From contig NZ_MDFN01000017.1 in the NCBI RefSeq assembly GCF_001730525.1, positions 1 to 64,000 of the forward strand: 64,000 nucleotides of DNA, written 5' to 3'. Below the pieces are notes generated by a model, which saw only the letters and a list, made by a program, of their open reading frames with translations, was not told the DNA's origin and made no database searches. Position 1 is the stretch's first letter. Every line of letters starts with the position of its first letter. The translations under genes were made by a program, and so were the position numbers. This document shows positions 33,503-43,344 of the stretch, piece after piece. This DNA is from Arcticibacter eurypsychrophilus. Lineage in GTDB: Bacteria > Bacteroidota > Bacteroidia > Sphingobacteriales > Sphingobacteriaceae.

Positions 33503-35083
33503 ATGAAAAAATATAATAAAATAGTGTTAGCATTCTGTGCATTGCTATTCATGGTCACTTCATGTAAAGATGACTTAAACCTCACCCCAACCAATGATAT
33601 AACAGCAGATGTGGCGTATGCTACCCCTGAAGGATATAAAAAAGGGATTGCTAAGGTTTATGGAAGTATAGGGACTTCGGCCAATGGAGGACCATCTGCT
33701 ACTACAGGAGATATCGGTGGTGTAGATGCTGGTACATCAGATTTTATACGCTCTTTCTGGATGTCACAGGAATTGCCAACAGATGAAGCCGCATGCGCAT
33801 GGGGAGACCCTGGTCTTCCAGAGCTAAATTTCATGACCTATACTTCTTCAAACGTCCTTTTATTAGGATTGTATGCCCGTAGTGTTTATCAAATTACTTT
33901 GGTCAATGAATTTTTAAGAGAGAGCACCGATGCCAAACTTTCTGCCAGAGGAATTACAGGAGACGATGCCACAGAAATCAAATACTATATATCTGAGGCC
34001 CGTTTTTTAAGAGCCTATCAGTATTGGGTCTTGATGGATGCATTTGGTAACCCTCCTTTTATTACCGAAGAAAGTACTGTCGGTAAAGAGTCTCCTAAGC
34101 AAATTTCAAGAGCAGATTTATTCACTTATGTTGAATCTGAATTATTAGCTATTGAACCAACGCTGAAAGAAACCAATGAATATGGACGTGTAACACAAGG
34201 AGCAGATTGGGCCCTTTTAGCTCGTGTATATTTAAATGCGCAAGTTTATATCGGTACTCCTAAATTTACTGAAGCTGCTACCTATGCAGAAAAAGTAATT
34301 AATTCAAAACGTTACACGCTGCATACTTCTTATGCCAATCTCTTTAAAGCAGATAATAACCTGAATAACCCAGAAGTAATTCTATCTGTAAATTATGATG
34401 GCACAAGCACTCAGAATTATGGAGGATCAACCTTTTTAATTAATGCAGCAATTAATGGTGATATGGGTACTGCATCTTTTGGTGTTCCTAGTGGTGGCTG
34501 GGGTGGTAACCGAAGTAGAGCAACTCTTCCACAAAAATTTGGTAATTATGCAACTACAGCTGATAAAAGAGCGATGTTCTATGGAACAACTCCAGCGATT
34601 ACTGATATAACGATCTTCACACAAGGTTTAGCCGTAACCAAGTTTACCAACAAAACATCTACAGGAGCAACAGCTCCTTCTGTAAACGGGATCTTTTGTT
34701 CTACAGATTTCCCTCTTTTCCGCTTAGCTGAGATGTATTTAGTCTATGCAGAAGCAGTATTAAGAGGAGGATCTGGAAGTCCAGCTACAGCTATCAATTA
34801 TGTCAACCTTTTGCGCCAACGTGCTTATGGTAATACATCAGGCAATGTCAGTTCGCTTACAGTTGATGATATCTTAAATGAAAGATCAAAAGAACTGTAT
34901 TGGGAATGTTTCAGACGTACGGATTTAGTTCGCTACGGTAAATTTACTGAAGCATCCTACCTATGGCCATATAAAGGCGGAGTGATTAATGGTAAGGGAG
35001 TTGAGTCTTTCCGTAATCTCTATCCTCTTCCTTCAACTGATGTGATTGCCAATACAAACTTAATTCAAAACCCTGGCTACTAG
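33503..35083 (+). CDS. susD: SusD/RagB-type surface glycan-binding lipoprotein
   Basis: Pairs with SusC and captures oligosaccharide at the surface. The signal peptide ends in lipobox VTSC (Cys21). TPR-like helices include AEARFLRAYQYWVLMDAFGNPPF-type sequence (here SEARFLRAY, about 157) and the C-terminal RTDLVRYGKF and LYPLPSTDVIANTNLIQNPGY pattern that almost all SusD homologues share. At 526 residues it is typical. It sits directly between susC and susE, same strand. Confidence 0.95.
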   Translation: MKKYNKIVLAFCALLFMVTSCKDDLNLTPTNDITADVAYATPEGYKKGIAKVYGSIGTSANGGPSATTGDIGGVDAGTSDFIRSFWMSQELPTDEAACAWGDPGLPELNFMTYTSSNVLLLGLYARSVYQITLVNEFLRESTDAKLSARGITGDDATEIKYYISEARFLRAYQYWVLMDAFGNPPFITEESTVGKESPKQISRADLFTYVESELLAIEPTLKETNEYGRVTQGADWALLARVYLNAQVYIGTPKFTEAATYAEKVINSKRYTLHTSYANLFKADNNLNNPEVILSVNYDGTSTQNYGGSTFLINAAINGDMGTASFGVPSGGWGGNRSRATLPQKFGNYATTADKRAMFYGTTPAITDITIFTQGLAVTKFTNKTSTGATAPSVNGIFCSTDFPLFRLAEMYLVYAEAVLRGGSGSPATAINYVNLLRQRAYGNTSGNVSSLTVDDILNERSKELYWECFRRTDLVRYGKFTEASYLWPYKGGVINGKGVESFRNLYPLPSTDVIANTNLIQNPGY

Positions 35084-35102
35084 TTAAAGATATAAGTTCT
35101 TT

Positions 35103-36161
35103 ATGAAAAAGATATTCAAAAATATAGGGATCATTACGCTAACCATGTTAGTGTTTGCATCCTGTAAAAAAGACGAAGAGAAGTTGAGTGTTACTGCTGG
35201 AGAGGCTCCTGCATTAGCGGTATCAACCAACACCTTAGTATTAACCCCGGCAACAGCGAGCGATACTGTTATTACATTTTCATGGAATAAACAGGAAGTA
35301 ACCTGGTCCACTCCGGCTAATGCAACTGATATTACAACTTACACACTGGAGATTGATTCTGCTGGCCAGAACTTTGCTTCTCCTTATGATGTGGATTTTA
35401 CTGGATTTGTTAAAGGAAAATATACTGGTGCTGATTTTAACGCTTTGATGGTCAGTAAGGTTAACTTACCAAGCGATGTAGCGTCTCATATTGAATTGCG
35501 CTTAAAAACTTCTATTGCCCCTAATCAAAGTCCTGTTTATTCCAATGTGGTCTCCTTAACAGTTACCCCTTATGTGGTCATTCCAGAATATGTATCCTTG
35601 TATGTAGCAGGTAGTCATCAGGGATGGGCTCCTTCAACTGCTCCTGCAATTGGATCAGTAAAGGATGACGGCACTTATGAAGGATTTGTTAATTTTCCTG
35701 ATGCCAGCACAGATTATAAATTAACAAGTGCGAGAGACTGGAATAATACCAATTATGGTGATGGCGGAACAGGGCTCCTGAGTACTACGGGTGGTAATAT
35801 TACTCAAGCCGGTGCAGGATATTATTATATCAAAGCGGATATTAATAAAATGACAGTGTCTGCTGAAAAAACAGCATGGGCTGTAATAGGTGCCGCAACT
35901 TCAGGTGGTTGGGATACAGAAACTGCTCTTACTTACGATATAAACGCGAAAGTGTGGAAAGCAACGGTTAATCTTACAGCCGGAGAATTTAAATTCAGAG
36001 CGAATAACGCTTGGGCATTGAATATGGGAGCAAGTACTATCGATGGAGTGTTGAAAATTGGTAGTAATGATAATCTTTCAGTTTCTGATGCTGGATCTTA
36101 TACGATTACACTGGATCTATCACATCCTGCGTATTATATGTATAAATTAAAGAAAAATTAA
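35103..36161 (+). CDS. susE: SusE-like outer-membrane starch-binding lipoprotein
   Basis: Signal peptide with lipobox FASC (Cys21). A SusE N-terminal domain (about 25-155, LSVTAGEAPALAVSTNTLVLTP, FTWNKQEVTW-like pattern) is followed by two tandem starch-binding-type domains: about 165-250 (SLYVAGSHQGWAPSTAP) and about 258-350 (WAVIGAATSGGWDTETAL, FKFRANNAWALNMG). This is the SusE/SusF layout, here with two C-terminal binding domains. It is the last gene before a terminator and 19 bp after susD. Exposed on the cell surface to bind alpha-glucan, by family knowledge. Confidence 0.9.
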   Translation: MKKIFKNIGIITLTMLVFASCKKDEEKLSVTAGEAPALAVSTNTLVLTPATASDTVITFSWNKQEVTWSTPANATDITTYTLEIDSAGQNFASPYDVDFTGFVKGKYTGADFNALMVSKVNLPSDVASHIELRLKTSIAPNQSPVYSNVVSLTVTPYVVIPEYVSLYVAGSHQGWAPSTAPAIGSVKDDGTYEGFVNFPDASTDYKLTSARDWNNTNYGDGGTGLLSTTGGNITQAGAGYYYIKADINKMTVSAEKTAWAVIGAATSGGWDTETALTYDINAKVWKATVNLTAGEFKFRANNAWALNMGASTIDGVLKIGSNDNLSVSDAGSYTITLDLSHPAYYMYKLKKN

Positions 36162-36167
36162 TGCTAA

Positions 36168-36200
36168 AACCTGTCTGCTTATTAGCAGGCAGGTTTTTTT
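36168..36200 (+). terminator. Rho-independent terminator after susE
   Basis: AACCTGTCTGC (36168-36178) pairs with GCAGGCAGGTT (36185-36195) with one wobble pair and a TTATTA loop, followed by a T-run to 36200. It separates the susCDE transcript from the downstream enzyme genes. Confidence 0.88.
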
Positions 36201-36397
36201 ATAAACCACCACTATCAGTAAATGCCTGTCTGTCTAATCTGTATTCCCCAAGAGTTATCATTCTAAGAAATTACTTAGTTGAATGCTAGGAATCATTTAT
36301 GCTGTTTTTTATTAATAAGCATTAAAACCTATTAACTAATGGGCAACTAACAGGGACTTACCTTTCAACTCAAACGCATTTTGCTTTCATGCGGAGC

Positions 36398-36441
36398 GAA
36401 CAAGGTGCGAACAAGGTGCGAAGGAGGTGCGTCTGAGGTGG
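36398..36441. repeat. Four degenerate 11-bp tandem units
   Basis: Units at 36398, 36409, 36420 and 36431 read GAACAAGGTGC, GAACAAGGTGC, GAAGGAGGTGC and GTCTGAGGTGG. The first two are identical. The block is purine-rich and much more GC-rich than its flanks. It lies about 100 bp before the neopullulanase gene. It could be a regulatory array or the edge of a dispersed repeat. The remainder of the interval 36201-36539 shows nothing else. Confidence 0.7.
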
Positions 36442-36539
36442 GTACAAATTAAGATTATCTATTGAGGAAATAGTATACATAATGATAGTACTACACATCA
36501 CCAATAGTTGATATTAATGTAATTTAATTACTATAAATA

Positions 36540-38393
36540 ATGAAAGTTAAAATCAGTTCTATTCTGTTTTTTCTGTTGATCAGTGTATCAGTTTTTGCAC
36601 AGATACCAGCACTTGAACGCGTTGAGCCTTCCTTTTGGTGGGTAGGGATGAATAATCCGAAACTCCAGTTAGTGGTTCATGGCAATCAGATTGCTTCCCG
36701 GGAAGTGAGTTTGAATTATGAAGGAGTTAAGCTGGTTAAAATAAATCGGGTAGAAAACCCCAATTACTTATTTCTTGACCTTGAAATTAACCCTGGTACT
36801 ACACCAGGAAAGTTTGAAATAGCATTTACAAAGAAAAATGCAAAGAAACTGAGTTACAGTTATCAGTTAAAGGCCAGGGATAAATCCCCAAACCGCATAC
36901 TAGGCGTAACCAATAAAGACTTTGTTTATCTCATTATGCCTGATCGTTTTGCAAACGGAGATAAAAAGAATGACATCGTTAAGGGGATGGAGGAAACAAC
37001 TCTAAACCGTGATTCAATGTATTACAGGCACGGCGGTGACATTCAGGGAATCATTAATCACCTGGATTATCTTCAGGAGCTCGGTGTAACCACCTTATGG
37101 CTCAACCCGGTTTTAGAAAACAATCAGCCTAAAACCTCCTATCACGGCTATGCCGTTACCGATAATTATAAAATAGATCCCCGCTTTGGTACCAATGCAC
37201 TTTATAAAAAGCTCATTGATGACTGCCATTTAAAGGGCATGAAGGTGATAAAAGATTTGGTGCATAATCATTTAGGAAGCGAACACTGGATCATCAAAGA
37301 TATGCCATCAAAAGATTGGGTACATCAATGGCCAACCTATACGAAGTCTTCTTTTAAAGACCAGGTGCTTTTTGACCCATATGCAGCTGCAAATGATAAA
37401 AAACAAATGACTGACGGATGGTTTGATCACCATATGCCTGATGTCAATCAGAATAACGAATTTGTAAAGAATTACTTCACACAAAGTCATATCTGGTGGA
37501 TTGAATATGCCGGAATAGATGGTTTCAGACTGGATACCTATGCCTACAACGATCCGGTTTATATGGCAGAATGGGGAAAGGCGATCAAGGCAGAATATCC
37601 ACGCTTTACCTTTTTTGCAGAAACATGGGTACGTGGTGTACCTAATCAGGCCTTCTTTACTCAGGGGAATACTATTAATAGAGGCTTCGACACAGAGTTA
37701 CCCGGCGTAACTGATTTTCAGGCTTTATGGGGAATAAATGAAGCCTTGAACGGAAAACAGGGATGGGATGACGGTGTTAATCGTCTCTATACCACCATTG
37801 CCAGTGATTTTGTTTATCAGGATGCTACCCGCAATGTGGTATTTCTGGACAACCATGACCTGAGTCGCTTTTATTCAGTGGTAGGAGAAGATTTTACTAA
37901 ATATAAATCAGGAATTGCCTGGTTATTGACTACACGTGGAATCCCCCAGTTATATTACGGAACAGAGTTGTTGATGAAGAATTTTTCTAATCCCGATGGA
38001 TTAGTACGTGATGATTTCAAAGGAGGATGGGCAGAGGACAAAGTGAATAAATTCACAGCTTCTGGCCGAACAGAAAAAGAGAATGAAGCCTTCAACTTTG
38101 TGAAGACGCTGGCTAATTACCGCAAAAACAATGAGGTTTTGCAAACGGGAAAACTGATGCAATATGTACCCGAAAACGGTATTTACGTATACTTCAGATA
38201 CAATGCGGATAAAACGGTCATGATCATCATGAACAGCAATGACAAAGAGGAAATACTCAATACCTCTCGTTTTGAAGAACGCACTGCTGGTTTTACCCAA
38301 GCTTTAAATATCACTTCTGCAACAAAAATTAATTCATTAAAAACATTAACGATCCCTGCCAAAACTACACTGGTATTGGAATTGCAAAAATAA
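36540..38393 (+). CDS. GH13 neopullulanase/cyclomaltodextrinase (SusA-like), periplasmic
   Basis: Cleaves maltodextrins or pullulan to short sugars. The signal peptide ends near VFAQ (21). An N-terminal cyclomaltodextrinase-type domain (about 25-120) precedes the GH13 barrel with VYLIMPDRFANGD, LWLNPVLE, DLVHNH, FRLDTY (nucleophile Asp332), FAETW (acid Glu361) and LDNHD (Asp440), followed by a C-terminal beta domain. The product (617 residues) fits the family. One base separates its stop from pgmB, so translation is likely coupled. It lies outside the susCDE transcript, beyond a terminator, hence probably has its own promoter. Confidence 0.93.
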   Translation: MKVKISSILFFLLISVSVFAQIPALERVEPSFWWVGMNNPKLQLVVHGNQIASREVSLNYEGVKLVKINRVENPNYLFLDLEINPGTTPGKFEIAFTKKNAKKLSYSYQLKARDKSPNRILGVTNKDFVYLIMPDRFANGDKKNDIVKGMEETTLNRDSMYYRHGGDIQGIINHLDYLQELGVTTLWLNPVLENNQPKTSYHGYAVTDNYKIDPRFGTNALYKKLIDDCHLKGMKVIKDLVHNHLGSEHWIIKDMPSKDWVHQWPTYTKSSFKDQVLFDPYAAANDKKQMTDGWFDHHMPDVNQNNEFVKNYFTQSHIWWIEYAGIDGFRLDTYAYNDPVYMAEWGKAIKAEYPRFTFFAETWVRGVPNQAFFTQGNTINRGFDTELPGVTDFQALWGINEALNGKQGWDDGVNRLYTTIASDFVYQDATRNVVFLDNHDLSRFYSVVGEDFTKYKSGIAWLLTTRGIPQLYYGTELLMKNFSNPDGLVRDDFKGGWAEDKVNKFTASGRTEKENEAFNFVKTLANYRKNNEVLQTGKLMQYVPENGIYVYFRYNADKTVMIIMNSNDKEEILNTSRFEERTAGFTQALNITSATKINSLKTLTIPAKTTLVLELQK

Positions 38394-38394
38394 T

Positions 38395-39045
38395 ATGGCA
38401 CAAATAACAGCTTGTATATTCGATCTTGACGGTGTAATTGTTGATACAGCGGTATATCATTACCGTGCCTGGAAACGCCTGGCTAACGAGCTTGGTTTTG
38501 ACTTTACAGAAGAAGATAATGAAAAATTAAAAGGAATAAGCCGGGTAAAATCACTGGAGCTTATTCTTGGATGGGGGGGTATAGAAAAGACTGAAACAGA
38601 GCGCGAAGAACTGGCTTCCCGTAAAAATACATGGTATGTGGAGATGATTCAATCCATGCGTCCTGATGAAATTCTTCCAGGTGCTAAAGAATTCCTGCAA
38701 GAGATGAAGGCCGCAGGTCTAAAAACAGCATTAGGCTCAGCCAGTAAAAATTCAGGACTGATTCTGGAAAGAACAGGTTTGCTCCCTCTTTTTGACGTAT
38801 TGGTAGATGGTAACCATGTCTCTGCATCAAAGCCTAATCCTCAGGTTTTCTTAAAAGGAGCTGAAGCATTAGGAATCGAACCTGCGAATTGTGTCGTGTT
38901 TGAAGACGCTGTAGCAGGTGTGGAGGCCGCAATAGCAGCGGGAATGAAGGTAGTAGGCATTGGCTCTGCAGAGGTTTTAAATCGCGCGGATCTGGTGGTT
39001 AAGGGACTCTTTGAAATACATGTCCCACAACTCAATAACTTATAG
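38395..39045 (+). CDS. pgmB: Beta-phosphoglucomutase
   Basis: Cytosolic HAD-superfamily enzyme converting beta-glucose-1-phosphate to glucose-6-phosphate. The 216 residues start CIFDLDGVIVDTA with nucleophile Asp10 and acid/base Asp12. A helical cap includes the WKRLANELG motif. The core continues with LGSASKN, SKPNPQVF and FEDAVAGVEAAIAAGM, all beta-PGM specific. It stands between a neopullulanase and a GH65 phosphorylase, whose product is exactly its substrate. This makes the assignment firm. Confidence 0.95.
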   Translation: MAQITACIFDLDGVIVDTAVYHYRAWKRLANELGFDFTEEDNEKLKGISRVKSLELILGWGGIEKTETEREELASRKNTWYVEMIQSMRPDEILPGAKEFLQEMKAAGLKTALGSASKNSGLILERTGLLPLFDVLVDGNHVSASKPNPQVFLKGAEALGIEPANCVVFEDAVAGVEAAIAAGMKVVGIGSAEVLNRADLVVKGLFEIHVPQLNNL

Positions 39046-39080
39046 ATTGATATAACATATAGCATAGATTTTACAGGAAA

Positions 39081-41417
39081 ATGAAGAATTATATCGTTGA
39101 AGATGAATGGAATATTATTGAATCAGGCTTCGATCCTCATTTAAATAAAATATCTGAAAGTATCTTTAGTATTGGCAATGGCCTTATGGGGCAGCGTGCT
39201 AATTTTGAAGAGTCCTATTCAGGTGATACCTTACAGGGTAATTATGTTGCCGGAATCTATTATCCGGATAAAACTCGTGTAGGTTGGTGGAAAAATGGTT
39301 ATCCTGAGTATTTTGCGAAGGTTTTAAATGCAGCAAACTGGATAGGGATTGGTATCAAAATTGGCGAAACAATACTCGATCTGAACAAATGCGAGATCAT
39401 TGATTTTAAGCGTGTTTTGAATATGAAGGAGGGTTATCTTGAACGTTCTTTCGTTATTTCTTTAGAGGGAAACAGGCAGGTAAGTGTGGTAGCAAAAAGG
39501 TTTTGTAGTATTGTTGATGACGAAACAGGTGCAATAAGCTATGCAATTACTCTTCTAAATTTTGATGATGAACTGACTATTACTCCTTTCATTGATGGTG
39601 ATGTGCAAAATCAGGATGCCAACTACGATGAGAAATTCTGGGATGAGCTATATCATGAAGTGCATGATCAATCTGCTTTTCTGGGACTGTGCACTAAAAA
39701 GACCAATTTTGAGGTTTGCACCGGAATGCAGTTTGACATTCAAACTGAAAAAGGGCAAGCTATTCCTGTATCTCGAAAAATAACCAAGGAGAAGTATGTA
39801 GCTAATGAGGTGAAAATAAGGGTACAAAAAGAGGAGAAGCTGACTATATATAAGTATGCCGCTAATCTGTCGTCAGAGAATTACCCTAAAGAATTACTTT
39901 TAGCTACCTGCCATACTATGCTTCAGGAGGTTGCTGATAAGGGTTTTGATAAAATGCTGGCTGAACAGGCAGCAGCCTGGGCGAAAAAATGGGAAGAAAG
40001 TGATATTGTGATTGAAGGGGATGTTGCCGCACAGCAAGCTATTCGCTTTAATATTTTTCAGTTAAACCAAACTTATACAGGGGAGGATGCCCGTCTGAAT
40101 ATTGGGCCTAAGGGATTTACTGGTGAAAAATATGGTGGCTCTACCTATTGGGATACCGAAGCTTATTGTGTGCCCTTTTATTTGGCAACTGCTTCACCTG
40201 AAATTACAAAGAATCTACTTATATATCGGTATAAACATTTAGCTAAGGCAATTGAAAATGCTGAAAAGCTTGGTTTTAACAATGGAGCCGCACTTTATCC
40301 AATGGTGACCATGAACGGTGAGGAATGCCACAATGAGTGGGAAATTACCTTTGAGGAAATCCATAGGAACGGAGCAATTGCCTTTGCGATCTATAATTAT
40401 ATCCGCTATACGGGCGATAAAGATTACTTGATTACATACGGCCTTGAAGTACTGGTTGCCATATCCCGCTTCTGGAGTCAACGAGTAAATTGGAGTGCCG
40501 ATAAAAAGCAATATGTTATGCTTGGTGTTACGGGACCGAATGAATACGAAAATAACGTGAACAATAATTGGTATACCAGCACTATAGCTACCTGGTGTAT
40601 GAAATATACGTTAGAATCATTGGATTATGTTCGTATTCAATCTCCGGAAAGCTTTATGGAATTGACGGAGCGAATCCGGTTCGATGAGTTCAAAGAAACA
40701 ACGGAATGGAAGTCCATAATTCAAAATATGTACTATCCAAAGGATGATAACCTGGGGATCTTTCTGCAACAGGACGGCTATCTAGATAAAGAGCAGGTGT
40801 TGGTTAAAGACCTGAATCTTTCGGATCGGCCTATTAATCAAAAGTGGAGTTGGGACAGGATTCTGCGTTCCGTATTTATTAAGCAGGCAGATGTGCTTCA
40901 GGGAATCTACTTATTGGAAGATCAGTTTGATGAAGACACGATCAGGCGCAACTTTGATTTTTACGAACCACGTACGGTTCATGAAAGTTCGCTATCTCCT
41001 TGTGTGCATGCTATTTTAGCGGCTAAACTGGGCGATGAGCAACGCGCTTACGATTTTTATCTCCAAACGTCGCGTCTCGATTTAGATGATTATAATAATG
41101 ATACCGATGATGGTCTTCATATTACCTCTATGGCAGGAACCTGGATGAGCGTTGTGGAAGGCTTTGCTGGTATGCGAATTAAAGATGATCAGCTTTATTT
41201 TCATCCCTTTTTACCTGTAAGATGGCAATCTTTTTCTTTCAATATTATTTTCAGGGGATCAGTGTTAAATGTCAAAATTGGTCATGACGGGGTTCATTTA
41301 GAAAATAAATCAGTTACACCTCTTACGGTTTGTATTTTTGACAAAGCCTTTGAGGTAAATCAATATGCCAATTTATATGTGGCTAATTCTGATTCAAAAA
41401 GTGAAATCCAGATTTAA
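39081..41417 (+). CDS. GH65 maltose phosphorylase
   Basis: Splits maltose with phosphate into glucose and beta-glucose-1-phosphate in the cytosol. At 778 residues without signal peptide it has the GH65 N-terminal beta-sandwich (MGQRANFEESYSGD), the (alpha/alpha)6 barrel with YGGSTYWDTEAY and the catalytic acid Glu488 in TGPNEYENNVNNNWYT. That position equals the known Glu487 of the Lactobacillus maltose phosphorylase. HESSLSPCVHA and a C-terminal beta domain follow. GH65 also contains trehalose and kojibiose phosphorylases; the maltodextrin context favours maltose. Confidence 0.9.
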   Translation: MKNYIVEDEWNIIESGFDPHLNKISESIFSIGNGLMGQRANFEESYSGDTLQGNYVAGIYYPDKTRVGWWKNGYPEYFAKVLNAANWIGIGIKIGETILDLNKCEIIDFKRVLNMKEGYLERSFVISLEGNRQVSVVAKRFCSIVDDETGAISYAITLLNFDDELTITPFIDGDVQNQDANYDEKFWDELYHEVHDQSAFLGLCTKKTNFEVCTGMQFDIQTEKGQAIPVSRKITKEKYVANEVKIRVQKEEKLTIYKYAANLSSENYPKELLLATCHTMLQEVADKGFDKMLAEQAAAWAKKWEESDIVIEGDVAAQQAIRFNIFQLNQTYTGEDARLNIGPKGFTGEKYGGSTYWDTEAYCVPFYLATASPEITKNLLIYRYKHLAKAIENAEKLGFNNGAALYPMVTMNGEECHNEWEITFEEIHRNGAIAFAIYNYIRYTGDKDYLITYGLEVLVAISRFWSQRVNWSADKKQYVMLGVTGPNEYENNVNNNWYTSTIATWCMKYTLESLDYVRIQSPESFMELTERIRFDEFKETTEWKSIIQNMYYPKDDNLGIFLQQDGYLDKEQVLVKDLNLSDRPINQKWSWDRILRSVFIKQADVLQGIYLLEDQFDEDTIRRNFDFYEPRTVHESSLSPCVHAILAAKLGDEQRAYDFYLQTSRLDLDDYNNDTDDGLHITSMAGTWMSVVEGFAGMRIKDDQLYFHPFLPVRWQSFSFNIIFRGSVLNVKIGHDGVHLENKSVTPLTVCIFDKAFEVNQYANLYVANSDSKSEIQI

Positions 41418-41458
41418 AACCAAGACGAATTATGTTTATTAAAGTTTATTGCTAAAAA

Positions 41459-43258
41459 ATGAAAACAGTTCTCTTTTTTGCCTTGTTCAGTTTGTGTATA
41501 CTGAATGCTTGCAGTAATCGATCAAAACCGAGCAAACTTTCTATGGATAATAAGGAAAACATAGATAATCATAAACTGATTATCTATCAAATGATGGTAC
41601 GGCATTTCGGTAATACCAATACCACTAATAAGTTCTATGGATCTATAGAAGAAAATGGAGCTGGCAAGTTTAATGATATCAATGCGAAGGCTCTTGATGA
41701 ACTAAAAAAATTAGGTGTAACGCATCTTTGGTTCACCGGTGTGATTGAACATGCCACCATGACCGATTATTCGGCCTATGGAATCAAGATGGATGATCCG
41801 GATATTGTTAAAGGAAGAGCAGGATCGCCTTATGCAATTAAGGATTATTATGATGTAGATCCCGATCTTGCAGTGAATGTAAAGAAGAGGATGGCAGAAT
41901 ACAAAGCCCTGATTACACGAACCCATAAACATGGCTTAAAAGTGATTATGGATTTCGTTCCTAATCATGTAGCCCGTACTTATAACTCAGACGCCAAACC
42001 TGCCGGCGTAAAGGATTTTGGCGAAGGAGATGACAGGACAAAAGCTTTTTCTACGCTCAATGATTTCTATTATATCCCAGGTGAATCATTTGTTGTGCCT
42101 GAAGGAACTGATGCTGGAGGTAAAAACTTTAAAAGCCCGCTTAAAGATTTGCTTTTCGATGAAAATCCTGCCAAAGCAACAGGGAACAATGTCTTTGCAG
42201 CAAATCCGGGTTTAGGCGACTGGTCTGAAACGATTAAACTCAACTATGGGATCGATTATCAGAATAAAGAAAAGAAATATCTGGACCCTATTCCTCCAGT
42301 TTGGGTAAAAATGAAGGACATCCTGGTATTCTGGGCCCAAAAAGATGTGGATGGTTTCCGATGCGATATGTCTGAAATGGTTCCTGTAGAGTTTTGGAAC
42401 TGGGTGATTCCTCAAATCAAAAAACTCCATCCTAACATCATCTTTATTGCTGAAGTTTATAATCCCAAGCTATATAAAGAATATATCACCGTTGGTAAAT
42501 TTGATTATTTGTATGATAAAGTAGGTTTGTATGATGGGTTGCGGAAATTGATAAAAAACGAATCAGAGGCTGATGTTAAAGACATCAGTTTCGTGGCCAA
42601 TGAAGAAAGTAAAGACTTTTCTGATCATATGCTTCGCTTTTTGGAGAATCATGATGAAGAACGGATTGCATCCGATGGTTTTGCCAAAGATCCGGCATAT
42701 GCGCTCCCTGCTATGATTGTATCGGCAACACTTTCCGGTGGACCCGTGATGATTTATTCCGGACAGGAAGTAGGGGAGCCCGGTCGTGGAAATGAAGGCT
42801 TTGGGGGAGAAGACAACCGTACCAGTATCTTTGATTATTGGGGTGTCCCAGAGCATCAGAAATGGATGAATGGTGGTGCTTTTGATGGAGCACTGTTATC
42901 CGAAAAGCAAAAGCAACTGCGAAACTTTTATGCAAACCTGTTTCATGTTTGCACTCAGAGTGAAGCTATTAGCCAGGGTCAATTTTATGAATTAAAAGAT
43001 CAACCCGGATTTAATAACAGGATGTATGCCTATATCCGTTATACCAAGAACGAACGCGTATTAATTATTGCCAATTTTGACCGTGAAAAGAGTCTGGAAA
43101 CCACTATTCAGCTTCCGGATTTAATAAGTAAAGGTCTGGCCAATAACCAGTTTAAACTAACCGATATGTTAAGTGGCGAAAGCAGCACTATTCCTTCCGT
43201 AAAGCAAGGGATTCATATCAAACTAGCCCCTGTACAAGCAAAAATGTTCCGATTTTAA
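41459..43258 (+). CDS. GH13 alpha-amylase-type lipoprotein
   Basis: The signal peptide has lipobox LNAC (Cys18), so it is anchored in a membrane, probably at the surface or periplasmic face. The GH13 catalytic set is complete: FRCDMSE with nucleophile Asp303, FIAEVYN with Glu332, and ENHDEER with Asp399; DFVPNH marks region I. The C-terminal beta domain ends in KMFRF. Region GGPVMIYSGQEVGEPGRG is normal for amylases. A second partial copy of its 3' end sits 40 bp downstream (43299-43325). Expected to cut alpha-1,4 glucans to oligosaccharides. Confidence 0.9.
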   Translation: MKTVLFFALFSLCILNACSNRSKPSKLSMDNKENIDNHKLIIYQMMVRHFGNTNTTNKFYGSIEENGAGKFNDINAKALDELKKLGVTHLWFTGVIEHATMTDYSAYGIKMDDPDIVKGRAGSPYAIKDYYDVDPDLAVNVKKRMAEYKALITRTHKHGLKVIMDFVPNHVARTYNSDAKPAGVKDFGEGDDRTKAFSTLNDFYYIPGESFVVPEGTDAGGKNFKSPLKDLLFDENPAKATGNNVFAANPGLGDWSETIKLNYGIDYQNKEKKYLDPIPPVWVKMKDILVFWAQKDVDGFRCDMSEMVPVEFWNWVIPQIKKLHPNIIFIAEVYNPKLYKEYITVGKFDYLYDKVGLYDGLRKLIKNESEADVKDISFVANEESKDFSDHMLRFLENHDEERIASDGFAKDPAYALPAMIVSATLSGGPVMIYSGQEVGEPGRGNEGFGGEDNRTSIFDYWGVPEHQKWMNGGAFDGALLSEKQKQLRNFYANLFHVCTQSEAISQGQFYELKDQPGFNNRMYAYIRYTKNERVLIIANFDREKSLETTIQLPDLISKGLANNQFKLTDMLSGESSTIPSVKQGIHIKLAPVQAKMFRF

Positions 43259-43278
43259 ACAAGTAATAGACAACAGGC

Positions 43279-43325
43279 ATGAAAACAGTTGACAACTCTA
43301 CAAGCGAAAATGTTCCGATTTTAAA
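43279..43325 (+). repeat. Partial duplicate of the preceding GH13 gene (start plus end, middle missing)
   Basis: ATGAAAACAGTT at 43279-43290 equals the first 12 bases of the gene at 41459. TACAAGCGAAAATGTTCCGATTTTAAA-like sequence at 43299-43325 repeats the gene's last 27 bases (43233-43259) with one change. Eight unrelated bases join them. It reads as the scar of a second gene copy whose body was deleted. The 3' match is strong, the 5' match short. Confidence 0.6.
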
Positions 43326-43344
43326 ACCATAAAAAACCTAAAAT

